A stretch of DNA of 64,000 bases from the NCBI RefSeq assembly GCF_000169435.1, contig NZ_AAYB01000002.1, positions 310,001 to 374,000 of the forward strand, in the 5' to 3' direction. Within the stretch, counting starts at the first letter, position 1. Each line of letters begins with the position of its first letter. Origin of the DNA: Roseobacter sp. CCS2. GTDB lineage: Bacteria > Pseudomonadota > Alphaproteobacteria > Rhodobacterales > Rhodobacteraceae. The translations under genes were made by a program, and so were the position numbers. The notes below the pieces were generated by a model. It had not been told where the DNA came from. It did no database searches and worked only from the letters and a program-made list of their open reading frames with translations. This document shows positions 17,309 to 27,821 of this stretch, piece by piece.

Positions 17309-18024
17309 TTGAGTAATGCCATTGCAAAACTTGAGTCTTTTATACGGCGGGTAAAGTTTTCCGCTAGCTGCATTAAGGAACCGGCTTCACTGATGCTTTT
17401 GAAATACTGTGATTTAGTTGAAGAACGACTATAGAGATGGTCGCCGTTGTCCAATTCTATGCCTCGAAAAAGAAGCAGCTTGTCGATTAGTCTCTCAACA
17501 GCAAAATACTTGGGTAAATTTGGAGTCTCTAGAATAGATGAGCAAACATCGTGGTAGCCCCAATCATCGGATGAGAGTCGATGGTAAAAGTTGATAGCTT
17601 TGTTAGTTTGTGAGCTGCCTTTAGCTCTGACTGCTTTGGCGGTAAATTTATCAAACATCGGCTCGTTGTGACCTCCCGCAAACCAAAGGACTTTGGTCAG
17701 CCCTGATACAAAGGCGCCATTTGAACCTCTGATCGCAAACTCCCCTTTTTTATAGTGAGTAATCTCGAATAACTCCTGCCAAGAATGACCGGATCGTTTG
17801 AGGCTTGAAAGCTTTTGCAGATTGTCCCGTAGTGCCAATTTGCCTTTACTTGAAAGGGTGCGAGCAACATTAAACTCATACAGCATCGCCGAGAAGCAAC
17901 GTTCATCGACAACGGAACTATTCAAGCCACACCTATACAGCAATTCCGAGCCAGTCATCGTTCGGGCATGGTCAAACAAAGCAAATTTAACCAGTTCATT
18001 TAGATCGGACACAGCGCGGGGCAT
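17305..18024 (-). CDS. Unknown protein inserted between odhB and lpd
   Basis: A 239-aa cytoplasmic protein that I do not recognise. It lacks a signal peptide or membrane segment and has an even mix of charged and aromatic residues (for example KVLWFAGGHNEPMFDKF, INFYHRLSSDDWGYHD). It starts directly at the base after the odhB stop and ends in an ATGA overlap with the MAPEG gene, so it is translated with the operon. The DNA is noticeably richer in A+T than sucA and odhB on its upstream side, which suggests later acquisition. Confidence 0.7.
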   Translation of the reverse strand: MPRAVSDLNELVKFALFDHARTMTGSELLYRCGLNSSVVDERCFSAMLYEFNVARTLSSKGKLALRDNLQKLSSLKRSGHSWQELFEITHYKKGEFAIRGSNGAFVSGLTKVLWFAGGHNEPMFDKFTAKAVRAKGSSQTNKAINFYHRLSSDDWGYHDVCSSILETPNLPKYFAVERLIDKLLLFRGIELDNGDHLYSRSSTKSQYFKSISEAGSLMQLAENFTRRIKDSSFAMALLK

Positions 18025-19218
18025 TCACAAATCCATCAACAACCGCCGTGGGTCCTCAAGCGCTTCTTTCACACGCACAAGGAACGTCACCGCCCCTTTG
18101 CCGTCCACGATCCGGTGGTCGTAGGACAGGGCCAGGTACATCATGGGCCGGATCACGACTTCTCCGTTAATCGCCATCGGGCGGTCCTGGATTTTATGCA
18201 TGCCAAGGATGCCGGACTGTGGCGGGTTCAGGATGGGGGATGACATGAGCGAGCCATAGACGCCGCCGTTCGAGATGGTGAAGGTGCCACCTTGCATTTC
18301 CGCCATGCTCAGCTTGCCGTCGCGCGCTTTGGCGCCCATTTCGGCGATGCTTTTCTCGATGGTCGCAAACGACATCTGGTCAGCGTCGTTGATCACCGGC
18401 ACCACCAGGCCTGTTGGCGTGCCTGCGGCGATGCCCATGTTGACGTAGTTTTTGTAGACCACGTCCGTCCCGTCGATTTCGGCGTTCACCTCTGGCACTT
18501 CGTTCAGGGCGTGCACGCAGGCCTTGGTGAAGAAGGACATGAAGCCCAGTTTGACGCCATGTTTTTTCAGGAACAGGTCTTTGTACTCGGTGCGCAGGGC
18601 CATCACCTCGGTCATGTCGACCTCGTTATAGGTGGTCAGCATGGCGGCGGTGTTCTGGCTGTCTTTCAGACGCTTGGCGATGGTCTGGCGCAGGCGTGTC
18701 ATCTTGACCCGCTCTTCGCGTTCCGCCTGATCTGCGGCGACGGGCGCGCGCGGGGCTGGCGCCGAAGAAGGCGCGGGAGCGGCTGATGAGAGCGCGTTGA
18801 GCACATCCTCTTTCATCACGCGGCCGTCCTTGCCGGTGCCTTCGACATCTTTCAGGTCATTCTCGGCCATCAGTTTCTTCGCTGATGGGGCGTCTTCGAC
18901 GTCTTTTTCGGCGGTATCGGCGGGTTGCTCATCGGCCTTTGGGGCCTCTTCGCTTTTCTTTGCAGGCGCTGGCGCGGCGTCACCTTCGGCGATTTGGGCC
19001 AGCAATGCATCAACGCCGACCGTTTCGCCTTCGGCGGCTACGATTTCTGACAACGTGCCAGCGATTGGGCTTGGCACCTCAACCGTCACCTTATCGGTTT
19101 CCAGTTCGCACAGCATTTCATCGACAGCGACGCTATCGCCGGGCTGTTTGAACCATGTGGCGACTGTGGCCTCTGTCACGGATTCGCCAAGGGTTGGGAC
19201 GCGGACTTCGGTGCTCAT
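18025..19218 (-). CDS. odhB: Dihydrolipoyllysine-residue succinyltransferase (E2 of 2-oxoglutarate dehydrogenase)
   Basis: A 397-aa E2 subunit. An N-terminal lipoyl domain carries the lipoylated Lys in [11 protein letters not shown] (about residue 43), followed by an Ala/Pro/Glu-rich linker. A peripheral-subunit-binding domain ([25 protein letters not shown]) then leads to the catalytic domain, which ends in the active-site motif [13 protein letters not shown]. It transfers succinyl groups to CoA. The stop of sucA and the start of odhB overlap (TAATG), so the two are coupled. Confidence 0.95.
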   Translation of the reverse strand: MSTEVRVPTLGESVTEATVATWFKQPGDSVAVDEMLCELETDKVTVEVPSPIAGTLSEIVAAEGETVGVDALLAQIAEGDAAPAPAKKSEEAPKADEQPADTAEKDVEDAPSAKKLMAENDLKDVEGTGKDGRVMKEDVLNALSSAAPAPSSAPAPRAPVAADQAEREERVKMTRLRQTIAKRLKDSQNTAAMLTTYNEVDMTEVMALRTEYKDLFLKKHGVKLGFMSFFTKACVHALNEVPEVNAEIDGTDVVYKNYVNMGIAAGTPTGLVVPVINDADQMSFATIEKSIAEMGAKARDGKLSMAEMQGGTFTISNGGVYGSLMSSPILNPPQSGILGMHKIQDRPMAINGEVVIRPMMYLALSYDHRIVDGKGAVTFLVRVKEALEDPRRLLMDL

Positions 19219-22175
19219 TACTTTGTTCCTTTGATGGTCAGCGCATCATCGACGAGGGCTGCTTGTTGTGCTTTGTGCTGGCTGGCAAGGCCCGTGGCAG
19301 GGCTGGCCGCAGCGGCGCGCCCGGCATAGACGGGCCGTGTGTGTTTGGCTTTGATGCGTGTCAGGACCCATTCGATATTGGGTTCCATGAATGACCACGC
19401 ACCTTGGTTTTTGGGTTCTTCCTGGCACCAGACCATTTCAGCGTTTTTGAACCGGGTCAGTTCGTTGACCGCCGATTGCGCGGGGAACGGATAGAACTGT
19501 TCGTAGCGCATGATGTAGACGTCTTTGATGCCGCGCGCGTCGCGTTCTTCCAGCAGGTCGTAGTAGACTTTGCCGGAACACATGACGACACGTTTGATTT
19601 TGTCGTCGGCGGCCAGTTTGGTGTCAGAGTTGCCCTGTTGCGCATCGTCCCAAAGGACGCGGTGGAAGGATGATCCGGTGGTAAATTCTTCGCGCTTGGA
19701 CACCGCCATTTTGTGCCGCAACAGCGATTTTGGCGTCATCAGGATCAGCGGTTTGCGGAAGGTTCGGTGCAACTGACGGCGCAGCAGGTGAAAGTAGTTT
19801 GCAGGCGTCGTGCAATTGGCCACGATCCAGTTATCGCCGCCGCACATGGTCAGGAACCGTTCCAGACGCGCGGATGAGTGTTCGGGGCCTTGCCCTTCGT
19901 ATCCGTGCGGCAGCAGGCAGACGAGGCCGGACATGCGCAACCACTTGCTTTCGCCTGAGCTGATAAACTGGTCGAACATGATCTGCGCGCCATTGGCGAA
20001 GTCGCCGAACTGCGCCTCCCATAGCGTCAGTGCATTGGGTTCGGCCAGCGAATAGCCGTATTCGAAACCCAGCACCGCATATTCAGACAGCATCGAGTCG
20101 ATGACTTCGTAGTTCGCCTGACCCTCGCGGATGTGATTGAGCGGGTAGTAGCGTTCTTCGGTGTTCTGGTCGATCAGCGCGGAATGACGGTGGCTAAACG
20201 TGCCGCGCGTACTGTCCTGACCGGACAGGCGCACCGGATAACCCTCAGTCAGCAAAGAGCCGAAAGCCAGCGCTTCGCCGGTGGCCCAGTCGATGCCTTC
20301 GCCGGTATCGAACATTTTCGCCTTTGCATCGAGTAGACGGCCGACTGTTTTGTGTAGCGGAAAGTTGTCCGGCGCTTTCGACAGCGCCTCACCCACGGCA
20401 TTAAACGTCGCATCCTCAATCGCGGTGACACCGCGTTGATAATCCTCGTCCTTGCGATCAAGGTGTGACCACTTGCCATCCAGCCAGTCAGCTTTGTTGG
20501 GTTTGAAGTTCTTACCGGCTTCGAATTCTTCATTTAGGTGCGCCTGAAAGGCGGCCTTCATGTCTTCGATTTCGCCTTCGGGGATCAAACCGTCACTAAC
20601 CAGCCGTTCGGTATAAAGCGTCAGCGTTGTCTTCTGCTTCTTGATCTTCTTGTACATCACCGGGTTGGTGAACATCGGCTCATCGCCTTCGTTGTGACCA
20701 AAGCGGCGGTAGCAGATGATATCCAGCACCACATCCTTGTGGAATTTCTGGCGGAATTCGGTGGCGACACGGGCGGCGTGCACGACCGCCTCTGGATCGT
20801 CGCCGTTCACGTGGAAAATCGGGGCTTCAACCATCAGCGCGATATCTGTGGGGTAGGGGCTGGAGCGGCTGAAATGCGGGGCTGTGGTGAAACCGATCTG
20901 GTTGTTCACGACGATATGCATGGTGCCGCCGGTTCTGTGCCCTTTGAGGCCGGACAGACCGAACCCTTCGGCCACAACGCCTTGACCTGCAAAGGCCGCG
21001 TCGCCGTGTAGCAATACGCCCATGACGCGGGTGCGGTCGGTGTCTTTCTTCTGGTCCTGTTTGGCGCGGACCTTGCCCAACACAACCGGGTTCACAGCTT
21101 CGAGGTGGCTTGGGTTTGCTGTTAGCGACAGGTGGACGGTGTTGTCATCAAAGCTGCGGTCTGACGATGCGCCCAGGTGGTATTTTACGTCACCTGATCC
21201 GTCGACGTCTTCAGGTTTGAACGACCCGCCCTGGAATTCGTTGAAAATCGCGCGGTAAGGCTTTTCCATCACATTCGCCAGAACGGATAGACGGCCACGG
21301 TGCGGCATGCCGATTATAATCTCATCAAGGCCCAGCTGCCCGCCGCGCTTGATGATCTGCTCCATCGCGGGGATCAGGCTTTCGCCGCCATCAAGGCCAA
21401 AACGTTTAGTACCCATGTATTTGACGTGCAGGAATTTTTCGAAACCTTCAGCCTCAACAAGGCTATTCAGGATCGCCTTGCGTCCGTTTTTGGTAAAGGC
21501 GATTTCCTTGCCGTAGCCTTCGATCCGTTCCTTCAGCCACCCGGCTTCTTCGGGGTTGGAAATGTGCATGTATTGCAGGGCGAATGTGCCGCAATAGGTA
21601 CGTTGCACGATGGCGATGATGTCGTTCATCGTCGCCACTTCGAGGCCGAGGACGTTGTCGATGAAAATCGGGCGGTCCATGTCGGCGGCGGTGAAGCCGT
21701 AAGAGGCCGGGTCCAGTTCAGGATGCGGTTTCTGATCGCGCATGCCCAGCGGGTCAAGATCGGCAATCAGGTGGCCGCGAATACGGTAGGCGCGGATGAT
21801 CATCAGCGCGCGGATACTATCAAGGACGGCGGCGCGGACCTGTTCTTCGGAGAGTGACACGCCTTTTTCGGTGGCTTTGTCTTTGATCTTTTTACCTGCG
21901 GCTTCCGGTTCGGCTGGCCACTGACCATCAAGGGCTGCGGTCAGATCATCGGCCGGGGCAGGGGGCCAATCGGTGCGCGCCCATGATGGACCGGTGGCTT
22001 CGGCCTTGGCATCGGCAGGGGCATCGCCCAAAGACCGGAAGAACGCCTGCCAGCTTTCATCAACGGCACCGGGGTTGTCGGCGTAACGGGCGTAGAGTTG
22101 CTCCACATACTCTGCGTTGTGCCCTTGCAGGAAGGATGAGGCATGGAAGACGTCGTTGGGGGATTGGTCGTTCAT
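19218..22175 (-). CDS. sucA: 2-oxoglutarate dehydrogenase E1 component
   Basis: A 985-aa thiamine diphosphate-dependent E1. The N-terminal subunit-interaction segment ([23 protein letters not shown]) and the TPP/E1 landmarks [40 protein letters not shown] and [16 protein letters not shown] are all present. Length is normal for alphaproteobacterial SucA. It decarboxylates 2-oxoglutarate and passes the succinyl group to OdhB. Its start overlaps the stop of the upstream exported-protein gene (ATGA). Confidence 0.97.
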   Translation of the reverse strand: MNDQSPNDVFHASSFLQGHNAEYVEQLYARYADNPGAVDESWQAFFRSLGDAPADAKAEATGPSWARTDWPPAPADDLTAALDGQWPAEPEAAGKKIKDKATEKGVSLSEEQVRAAVLDSIRALMIIRAYRIRGHLIADLDPLGMRDQKPHPELDPASYGFTAADMDRPIFIDNVLGLEVATMNDIIAIVQRTYCGTFALQYMHISNPEEAGWLKERIEGYGKEIAFTKNGRKAILNSLVEAEGFEKFLHVKYMGTKRFGLDGGESLIPAMEQIIKRGGQLGLDEIIIGMPHRGRLSVLANVMEKPYRAIFNEFQGGSFKPEDVDGSGDVKYHLGASSDRSFDDNTVHLSLTANPSHLEAVNPVVLGKVRAKQDQKKDTDRTRVMGVLLHGDAAFAGQGVVAEGFGLSGLKGHRTGGTMHIVVNNQIGFTTAPHFSRSSPYPTDIALMVEAPIFHVNGDDPEAVVHAARVATEFRQKFHKDVVLDIICYRRFGHNEGDEPMFTNPVMYKKIKKQKTTLTLYTERLVSDGLIPEGEIEDMKAAFQAHLNEEFEAGKNFKPNKADWLDGKWSHLDRKDEDYQRGVTAIEDATFNAVGEALSKAPDNFPLHKTVGRLLDAKAKMFDTGEGIDWATGEALAFGSLLTEGYPVRLSGQDSTRGTFSHRHSALIDQNTEERYYPLNHIREGQANYEVIDSMLSEYAVLGFEYGYSLAEPNALTLWEAQFGDFANGAQIMFDQFISSGESKWLRMSGLVCLLPHGYEGQGPEHSSARLERFLTMCGGDNWIVANCTTPANYFHLLRRQLHRTFRKPLILMTPKSLLRHKMAVSKREEFTTGSSFHRVLWDDAQQGNSDTKLAADDKIKRVVMCSGKVYYDLLEERDARGIKDVYIMRYEQFYPFPAQSAVNELTRFKNAEMVWCQEEPKNQGAWSFMEPNIEWVLTRIKAKHTRPVYAGRAAAASPATGLASQHKAQQAALVDDALTIKGTK

Positions 22176-22765
22176 TTCGATGCCTCCTGGGCAGACGATG
22201 TTGAAGATATGAAGCGGGTCGAGCTGTAGACGACAGACACGTCAACTATGCTATCGACCAACTCACTTAACTTTGCTGAATCCAGATTGTTTTTGTCATA
22301 CCAACCGTCAGAGAGTTCAGTTCTTTGAGTGTCAGAGATAATCTCAGGTGACGCTGTTTCGACTGACTGCTCAGACAAGGCCGCCGCGCAGTAAAAGATG
22401 TAACCGTCATCGTTTCCCGGTACGCTTTTCCTGAGCATCAAAGTATCTCTGCCGCGTTCGAACGTACGCACTGCTTCGTTGTGGGCGCTATCGAGTTGAG
22501 TGAGGCGGCTTGACACACTTGATGCTTGGTTCGCAAACCACTGAGGATTGAGCTGTGATGCGGACCAAGCGCTTTTGCTCTTGTCCAAAAGAGCCCAACT
22601 CATGTTGCGTGCCTGAGCACCAGATAAAACACTTACCTGGTGCCAACCATCGTTTTCAAGCGATACCAACGCCTCTTCAAAGCTTCGGGCCTCAATACAC
22701 GCAGAAGGTGGTTCAGCAGTCGCCTGACTAGCAAAAGAGGCGCAAATGATGGCCGCCCTTAACAA
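22172..22765 (-). CDS. Unknown exported protein between sucD and sucA (TTG start)
   Basis: A 197-aa protein. The only usable start is TTG at 22765, immediately after and in frame with the sucD stop codon; GGAAG about 14 bases upstream could serve as ribosome binding site. From this start the product opens with a signal peptide (LRAAIICASFASQATA, cut before EPPSACIEAR), which supports the call. The mature protein is Ser-rich with two Cys (SACIEAR, YIFYCAAA) and no recognised domain. It ends in an ATGA overlap with sucA, so it is embedded in the operon. Confidence 0.65.
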   Translation of the reverse strand: MLRAAIICASFASQATAEPPSACIEARSFEEALVSLENDGWHQVSVLSGAQARNMSWALLDKSKSAWSASQLNPQWFANQASSVSSRLTQLDSAHNEAVRTFERGRDTLMLRKSVPGNDDGYIFYCAAALSEQSVETASPEIISDTQRTELSDGWYDKNNLDSAKLSELVDSIVDVSVVYSSTRFISSTSSAQEASK

Positions 22766-23647
22766 TTACCCAATCGCTTCCAGCACAGCCTCGCCCAGCG
22801 TTGCGGGGCTGTCGGCTACCACGATGCCCGCGGACTTCATCGCTTCGATCTTGCTTTCTGCGTCACCCTTGCCGCCTGCGACAATCGCGCCGGCGTGGCC
22901 CATGCGGCGGCCGGGAGGGGCGGTGCGCCCGGCGATAAAGCCGGCTGTTGGCTTCCAGCGCCCTTTTTTCTTTTGGGCGGTCAGGAATTCGGCGGCTTCT
23001 TCTTCGGCGGACCCGCCGATTTCGCCAATCATGATCATGGAATGGGTTTCATCGTCGTCTAGAAACATGTCCAGCACGTCGATATGTTCGGTCCCTTTGA
23101 TGGGATCGCCGCCGATGCCCACAGCGGTGGACTGGCCCAGCCCGCTGTCGGATGTCTGCTTGACCGCCTCATATGTCAGCGTGCCGGAGCGGGACACAAC
23201 ACCGACCGATCCGCGTTTGTGGATGTGGCCGGGCATGATGCCAATTTTACAGGCGTCGGGTGTAATCACGCCGGGACAGTTGGGGCCGATCAGGCGGGAT
23301 GTTGAGCCTTCGAGCGCGCGCTTGACCCGCATCATATCCAGAACAGGGATGCCTTCGGTGATGCAGATGATCAGTTCCATTTCGGCGTCGATCGCCTCGA
23401 GGATACTGTCAGCCGCGAAGGGTGGGGGCACGTAGATGACAGAGGCGTTGGCCTCGGTCTTGGCCATCGCCTCGTGGACCGAGTTGAAGATCGGCAGGTC
23501 CAGATGCGTCTGACCGCCTTTGCCGGGGGTCACGCCGCCGACCATTTTGGTGCCATAGGCGATGGCCTGTTCAGAGTGAAATGTCCCCTGCGACCCGGTA
23601 AGGCCTTGGCAGATGACGCGTGTGTTTTCGTTTACGAGAATGGCCAT
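22766..23647 (-). CDS. sucD: Succinyl-CoA synthetase alpha subunit
   Basis: A 293-aa alpha subunit. The CoA-binding Rossmann domain is at the N-terminus ([21 protein letters not shown]) and the phosphorylated His is in [18 protein letters not shown] (about residue 250). It makes succinate, CoA and ATP from succinyl-CoA with SucC. The start at 23647 has GAAGGACC upstream; longer in-frame starts are not supported by homology. An uncharacterised lipoprotein gene separates it from sucC. Confidence 0.96.
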   Translation of the reverse strand: MAILVNENTRVICQGLTGSQGTFHSEQAIAYGTKMVGGVTPGKGGQTHLDLPIFNSVHEAMAKTEANASVIYVPPPFAADSILEAIDAEMELIICITEGIPVLDMMRVKRALEGSTSRLIGPNCPGVITPDACKIGIMPGHIHKRGSVGVVSRSGTLTYEAVKQTSDSGLGQSTAVGIGGDPIKGTEHIDVLDMFLDDDETHSMIMIGEIGGSAEEEAAEFLTAQKKKGRWKPTAGFIAGRTAPPGRRMGHAGAIVAGGKGDAESKIEAMKSAGIVVADSPATLGEAVLEAIG

Positions 23648-23711
23648 TTTTGGTCCTTCGTCTAAATTTCTGTACGCAAAGTCAATTTGCTTCTCAATGT
23701 TTTCGTTCGCG

Positions 23712-24137
23712 TCAACCGCGAACGATTCCAAGTTGATATGTGCCAGCACCAGCGCCGTTCACTACACCCAGTTGTAAGAGGAGGTTGCCGCGTGGATAGC
23801 CCACTAGGCGTGATGCAATCCCAGCTGATCGCATAGGTCCAAAACGTTGTCCAAGAGTTGAGGAAACATTCACGTTTTCCGGAGCCCGCGCGCGCATGGA
23901 GCAAACCGTCAGACCTTCCGAAGTTTGGTCAATGTTGAAAAGAAATGGATCATCAGGAGCATCTGTTTTTCCATCAAGGCAAACCGCTTCGAATTCCCTT
24001 AAACCATCATCCAAAGACGTAACAGGCAGAGCGCGAATGACCTCTGCTTGGGATGGCCCAGAGGCACTTTCGCAAGCGCTCACTAAAGTAGCTGCTGCGA
24101 CCAATGGTGCAATTTTTCCTAGTATAGACTTCGACAT
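23712..24137 (-). CDS. Unknown lipoprotein between sucC and sucD
   Basis: A 141-aa predicted lipoprotein with a short signal peptide ending in the lipobox LVSAC (Cys at about residue 22), followed by a Ser-rich linker. The mature domain has a Cys pair ([19 protein letters not shown]) that could form a disulfide and a Gly-rich C-terminus. The start codon overlaps the sucC stop (TGATG), so translation is coupled. No domain is recognised. Confidence 0.75.
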   Translation of the reverse strand: MSKSILGKIAPLVAAATLVSACESASGPSQAEVIRALPVTSLDDGLREFEAVCLDGKTDAPDDPFLFNIDQTSEGLTVCSMRARAPENVNVSSTLGQRFGPMRSAGIASRLVGYPRGNLLLQLGVVNGAGAGTYQLGIVRG

Positions 24138-25330
24138 CACCCCTTCACCGCCTTCACGATCTTCTCAGCGCCATCCTTCAAATCATCCGCTGCGATCACA
24201 TCGACGTCGCTTTCGTTGATGATCCGCTTGCCTTCTTCGACGTTTGTGCCTTCTAGGCGCACGACAAGTGGGACTTGCAGCCCGACTTCTTTGACGGCTG
24301 AAACAACGCCCTCGGCGATCACGTCGCAGCGCATGATGCCGCCGAAGATGTTCACGAGGATGCCTTTGACCTGCGGGTCAGAGGTGATGATTTTGAACGC
24401 CTCGGTGACTTTTTCTTTGGTCGCACCGCCGCCGACGTCGAGGAAGTTGGCAGGCTCGGCCCCGTAGAGTTTGATGATGTCCATCGTCGCCATGGCAAGA
24501 CCTGCGCCGTTGACCATGCAGCCGATTTCGCCGTCGAGCGCGATATAGTTGAGGTCGAACTTGGAGGCGGCGAGTTCTTTGGGATCTTCTTCTGTCTCGT
24601 CCCGCAGGGCGGCGACATCAGCGTGGCGGTAGACAGCGTTGCCGTCGAAGGCGACTTTTGCATCCAGCACTTTCAGGTCGCCGCCGTCGGTGACGATCAG
24701 CGGGTTGATTTCCAGCATCTCCATGTCCTTCTCAACGAAGGCTTTGTAGAGGTTGCCCATCAGGGCGACGCATTGTTTGACCTGATTGCCGGTGAGGCCC
24801 AGCGCGAAGGCGACGCGGCGTCCGTGGAACGCCTGATAGCCTGTTGCGGGATCGACGGTGAAGTTGAGGATTTTCTCTGGCGTGTTTTCAGCCACTTCCT
24901 CGATGTCCATGCCGCCTTCGGTGGAGCAGACGAAACCAATGCGGCTGGTGGCGCGGTCAACGAGCAAGGCGAGGTACATTTCTGTTTCAATGCCAGAGCC
25001 GTCTTCGATGTAGATGCGGTTGACCTGCTTGCCTGCAGGACCCGTCTGGTGCGTGACCAATGTGCGGCCCAGCATTTTCTTGGCTTCTTGGGCTGCTTCT
25101 TCCACGGATTTAGCCAGACGCACACCGCCTGCTTCGCCCGCGTCGGCCTCTTTAAACTTGCCTTTGCCGCGTCCGCCTGCATGGATTTGTGCTTTGACGA
25201 CCCAAAGTGGCCCGTCCATTTCGCCAGCGGCTGTTTTGGCGTCTTCGGCGCGGGTGACAGGGCGACCGTCGGAAACGGGCGCGCCATAGCTGCGCAACAA
25301 AGCTTTGGCCTGATATTCGTGAATGTTCAT
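24137..25330 (-). CDS. sucC: Succinyl-CoA synthetase beta subunit
   Basis: A 397-aa ATP-grasp beta subunit. Family landmarks include [16 protein letters not shown] at the start, [14 protein letters not shown] (about residue 46), [14 protein letters not shown] and the C-terminal [18 protein letters not shown] and [13 protein letters not shown]. It is the first gene of the minus-strand suc-odh-lpd operon. A pair of GTGATCAC palindromes lies about 100-130 bp upstream of its start, in the divergent intergenic region. Confidence 0.97.
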   Translation of the reverse strand: MNIHEYQAKALLRSYGAPVSDGRPVTRAEDAKTAAGEMDGPLWVVKAQIHAGGRGKGKFKEADAGEAGGVRLAKSVEEAAQEAKKMLGRTLVTHQTGPAGKQVNRIYIEDGSGIETEMYLALLVDRATSRIGFVCSTEGGMDIEEVAENTPEKILNFTVDPATGYQAFHGRRVAFALGLTGNQVKQCVALMGNLYKAFVEKDMEMLEINPLIVTDGGDLKVLDAKVAFDGNAVYRHADVAALRDETEEDPKELAASKFDLNYIALDGEIGCMVNGAGLAMATMDIIKLYGAEPANFLDVGGGATKEKVTEAFKIITSDPQVKGILVNIFGGIMRCDVIAEGVVSAVKEVGLQVPLVVRLEGTNVEEGKRIINESDVDVIAADDLKDGAEKIVKAVKG

Positions 25331-25426
25331 GGGGACAATTCCAATTTGGCTACGGTTGGCCGCAGCTAAACATGGAAAAATCGGGGATTATAAGGGAAAA
25401 GTGCTGAATCAGCCGAAATTCGCACA

Positions 25427-25461
25427 TTTGTGATCACAGGTTTTTTTGCTGTGATCACAAA
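25427..25461. promoter_or_regulatory. Tandem GTGATCAC operator upstream of sucC
   Basis: Two palindromes with cores GTGATCAC at 25430-25437 and 25451-25458 are spaced exactly 21 bp start to start (two helical turns), each flanked by T or A to form TTTGTGATCACA and TGTGATCACAAA. A T-rich spacer separates them. The same arrangement with the same spacing is found upstream of sdhC. It could serve sucC, the divergent glycosyltransferase gene, or both. Confidence 0.75.
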
Positions 25462-25533
25462 TTGCTATGTGTCTTGATTCTGATCAAGTTTATTCTGTTT
25501 TTAAAGATTCGCTATAATGGTAGCAAAGTTGTT

Positions 25534-26547
25534 ATGGTGAAGGATAATCCAACTTGGGCTGTTGTTGCGACAGTAGATGAACCACCTGCGCTGGTGCAGG
25601 CGTTTGTCGCATGGCATCTGTCATTGGGTGCAGCGCAGGTCTTTGTCTACTGCGACCGGCCGGATGATCCTTTGCAAGACATGCTTGGGCATCTGCCGCA
25701 GGTGACAACTGTTATCTGTGACGAGGCGCATTGGCTAAGGGTTGGCAAAAGCCGCCCGCGCCGCCATCAGGTCCGTCAGGTGCGCAATGCGCGTGATGCT
25801 TATGCGCGGATGCAGGCGGAATGGTTATTGCATTGCGATGCCGATGAATTCTTGCGCGCTGGTGTTTCGGTGTCAGACGTTCTTGGGGATGTGACACAGG
25901 ACACTGATTGCCTTGTTGTCCCTGTTGCAGAACGGATGCATCTGAAGGGCGCGCCGGTAGCCACGATTTTTGAAGGTGCGTTCCGTCGGCCTTTTCGTGA
26001 TCGGGCTGCCAAAGGGCGCAAGCTGTTCGGGCCTGATTACGACCTGACCTACAAGGGATTGACCGGGCATGCGCAAGGCAAGACCTTTGTTCGCGGTGGA
26101 AGGCCCTTGCAAATGTCGATCCATCGGCCCCGTCCGGCACACAACGATCAGGACATTTCCATGCAACGCGCCGCAGCGGATACGCTTGAATTGCTGCATT
26201 TCGAAGGTTTAACGCCGACCTATTGGATTTATAAATTGTCGCGGATGATACACGCCTTGGCCGAACGTGATGGCATGCCACCTTCGGATCATCGTCGTAA
26301 ACAGGCGGATGCGCTGATTGCTGAACCCAAAGCTGGGTCCTTGCTGTATCAGCGATTGAAATGCCCTGATGATGCGGTGCTTGATGTGTTGAAGTCCCGT
26401 GACCTTTACGTCGCGCAGGCGTTTAACCCGAGCGATGCGTTATCACGTTATTTTCCTGATACTGCGATTGATCTTGCGCCGCAGTCCATTGATGCATGGC
26501 TGCGACGCAAGAAGGCAAGGGTGCTGTCTTATTTGCATGGCAAGTAA
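25534..26547 (+). CDS. Glycosyltransferase family 2-like protein
   Basis: A 337-aa cytoplasmic protein of the Glyco_tranf_2_4 type common in Rhodobacterales. It has VVATVDEPPALVQAFVAWHLSLGA at the start, a putative nucleotide-sugar DxD motif in LLHCDADEFL (about residue 98), and a Lys/Arg-rich C-terminus. The start at 25534 begins where family similarity begins, and its ribosome binding site is weak. It is divergent from sucC and shares the promoter region holding the paired palindromes. Acceptor and sugar are unknown. Confidence 0.7.
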   Translation: MVKDNPTWAVVATVDEPPALVQAFVAWHLSLGAAQVFVYCDRPDDPLQDMLGHLPQVTTVICDEAHWLRVGKSRPRRHQVRQVRNARDAYARMQAEWLLHCDADEFLRAGVSVSDVLGDVTQDTDCLVVPVAERMHLKGAPVATIFEGAFRRPFRDRAAKGRKLFGPDYDLTYKGLTGHAQGKTFVRGGRPLQMSIHRPRPAHNDQDISMQRAAADTLELLHFEGLTPTYWIYKLSRMIHALAERDGMPPSDHRRKQADALIAEPKAGSLLYQRLKCPDDAVLDVLKSRDLYVAQAFNPSDALSRYFPDTAIDLAPQSIDAWLRRKKARVLSYLHGK

Positions 26548-26564
26548 AGCCATGCGACCGCGCT

Positions 26565-27764
26565 TTAGTTCAACACAATCATGTAAAGTCCGGCGTCGCC
26601 CCCCAGCATCCGCTGGAACTGTGTAAGGCTGCGGCCAGACATGCGGGTGCCTTCTTCCAGGTAAGGCAGTACGCCTTCACCCTGAATGATCGCGATGATG
26701 TCGATCTCGGGCGGGTTTTGCATGGCTTTGGCAAGGTTGATGCCAGCGCCATCACCCAATCGCCAATGCGGGATCAGCAGATCACCTTTCAGGACTGCCT
26801 CTGCCTCGGCCAGAACCATGCGCCATTGGCTGCCCACGTCTGCGGGGAATTCCAGCGGGAGGGCGCTGGTCTGGTTGGGGTTGGGGATCCATTCCAGTTT
26901 ATTGTCGGTTTCTGCGGCAACGCGTGACCAAAAGGTTTGGTTATCCGCAATCATTCCCAGAAAATGGGCGTGTGCGGCGCGGCTGCGTTCCACATCAGGG
27001 CGGCCTTCAATGGCGTGGATAAACATCGCGACGACGTCGATCCAGTTGTCTTCATCTGGCATAAAGACCATTTGTCGTCCGCCATCGTTAAAGGCATCCA
27101 TGGCGGCGGCACTTTCCGTCACGCGGGTAATGGCAGAGGTGGGATCAAGGGCCAGAACAGTCTCGCTTACGCCCGACAACAGGTGCGCATAGGCCGACAG
27201 CCATGCAGCATCTGAGGTATCAAAGCGCACAACCGGCGGGGTTAATGTATCATCAAGGCGGCGGTTGAGTTGTGAAGCCGCCACTTCAAGCACGCCTTCG
27301 CCCGCGTCGCGCGTGCTGTTTGCGTTAATATCGAACCACAGATCAGCGGTGTTGATGGTTACGCCGACATCGTCGGTGTCTGTGATCGTGTCGAGTGCCG
27401 CGAGGCTGCCTTTGAGATCATCAAGTGCTGCGGCGAATGTGCTGGCGATCACTTCGGGCTGGAACGGCACGGCATCCGGGTTTGGCGGCAACGGCAGGCG
27501 CAGAAAGGGTAGGTCGCTCATTTCCGCCATCTCGCGGTTGATTTGCGTGGCGTAAAGCGTTTGCAGCGCGCCTTCGACGGCGCCCAGAAAGCGGACGCCG
27601 CCGAGTGCGAATTGGTCGGATGCGGTTGGGTTTGGAAGCGCTGACAAGTTGGCCTCGGTTGTGGCAAGACCGTTTTGGGCAATCATCGCGGAATAGTCGG
27701 TTTCGGCGTTGGCTGTGGTGGCGAGTGTTAAGCTGGCCAAGGCGATGGTGGCGGCGATACGCAT
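26565..27764 (-). CDS. Secreted/periplasmic protein of unknown function
   Basis: A 399-aa protein with a clear signal peptide (MRIAATIALASLTLATTANA, cut before ETDYSA) and an ideal ribosome binding site (AAGGAG) before the ATG. The mature part is acidic, alternates helical and Asp-rich stretches, and includes a possible calcium-binding loop DINANSTRDAGEGVL. I do not recognise a family. It lies downstream of mdh on the same strand but is separated from it by a strong terminator. Confidence 0.75.
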   Translation of the reverse strand: MRIAATIALASLTLATTANAETDYSAMIAQNGLATTEANLSALPNPTASDQFALGGVRFLGAVEGALQTLYATQINREMAEMSDLPFLRLPLPPNPDAVPFQPEVIASTFAAALDDLKGSLAALDTITDTDDVGVTINTADLWFDINANSTRDAGEGVLEVAASQLNRRLDDTLTPPVVRFDTSDAAWLSAYAHLLSGVSETVLALDPTSAITRVTESAAAMDAFNDGGRQMVFMPDEDNWIDVVAMFIHAIEGRPDVERSRAAHAHFLGMIADNQTFWSRVAAETDNKLEWIPNPNQTSALPLEFPADVGSQWRMVLAEAEAVLKGDLLIPHWRLGDGAGINLAKAMQNPPEIDIIAIIQGEGVLPYLEEGTRMSGRSLTQFQRMLGGDAGLYMIVLN

Positions 27765-27800
27765 GGGAATACTCCTTTTCTATAATTTGAACATAGATCA

Positions 27801-27813
27801 TGAACAATGTTCA
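27801..27813. promoter_or_regulatory. Candidate operator, TGAACAATGTTCA palindrome
   Basis: A near-perfect inverted repeat TGAAC-AAT-GTTCA lies 37 bp upstream of the start of the secreted protein gene on the minus strand, within the likely promoter. The form suits a TetR- or LacI-type dimer, but a single occurrence gives little support. Confidence 0.3.
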
Positions 27814-27821
27814 TTCAAGAG

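Noticed and set aside
25427-25461. Reading the TGTGATCACA sites as CRP/FNR-type boxes
   Set aside because: CRP-type half-sites TGTGA and TCACA need a 6-bp spacer; here the half-sites are adjacent or overlapping.
26565-27764. Imelysin-family (iron-regulated peptidase) call for the secreted protein
   Set aside because: The GxHxxE motif expected of imelysin is not present; only the general exported, helical character matches.
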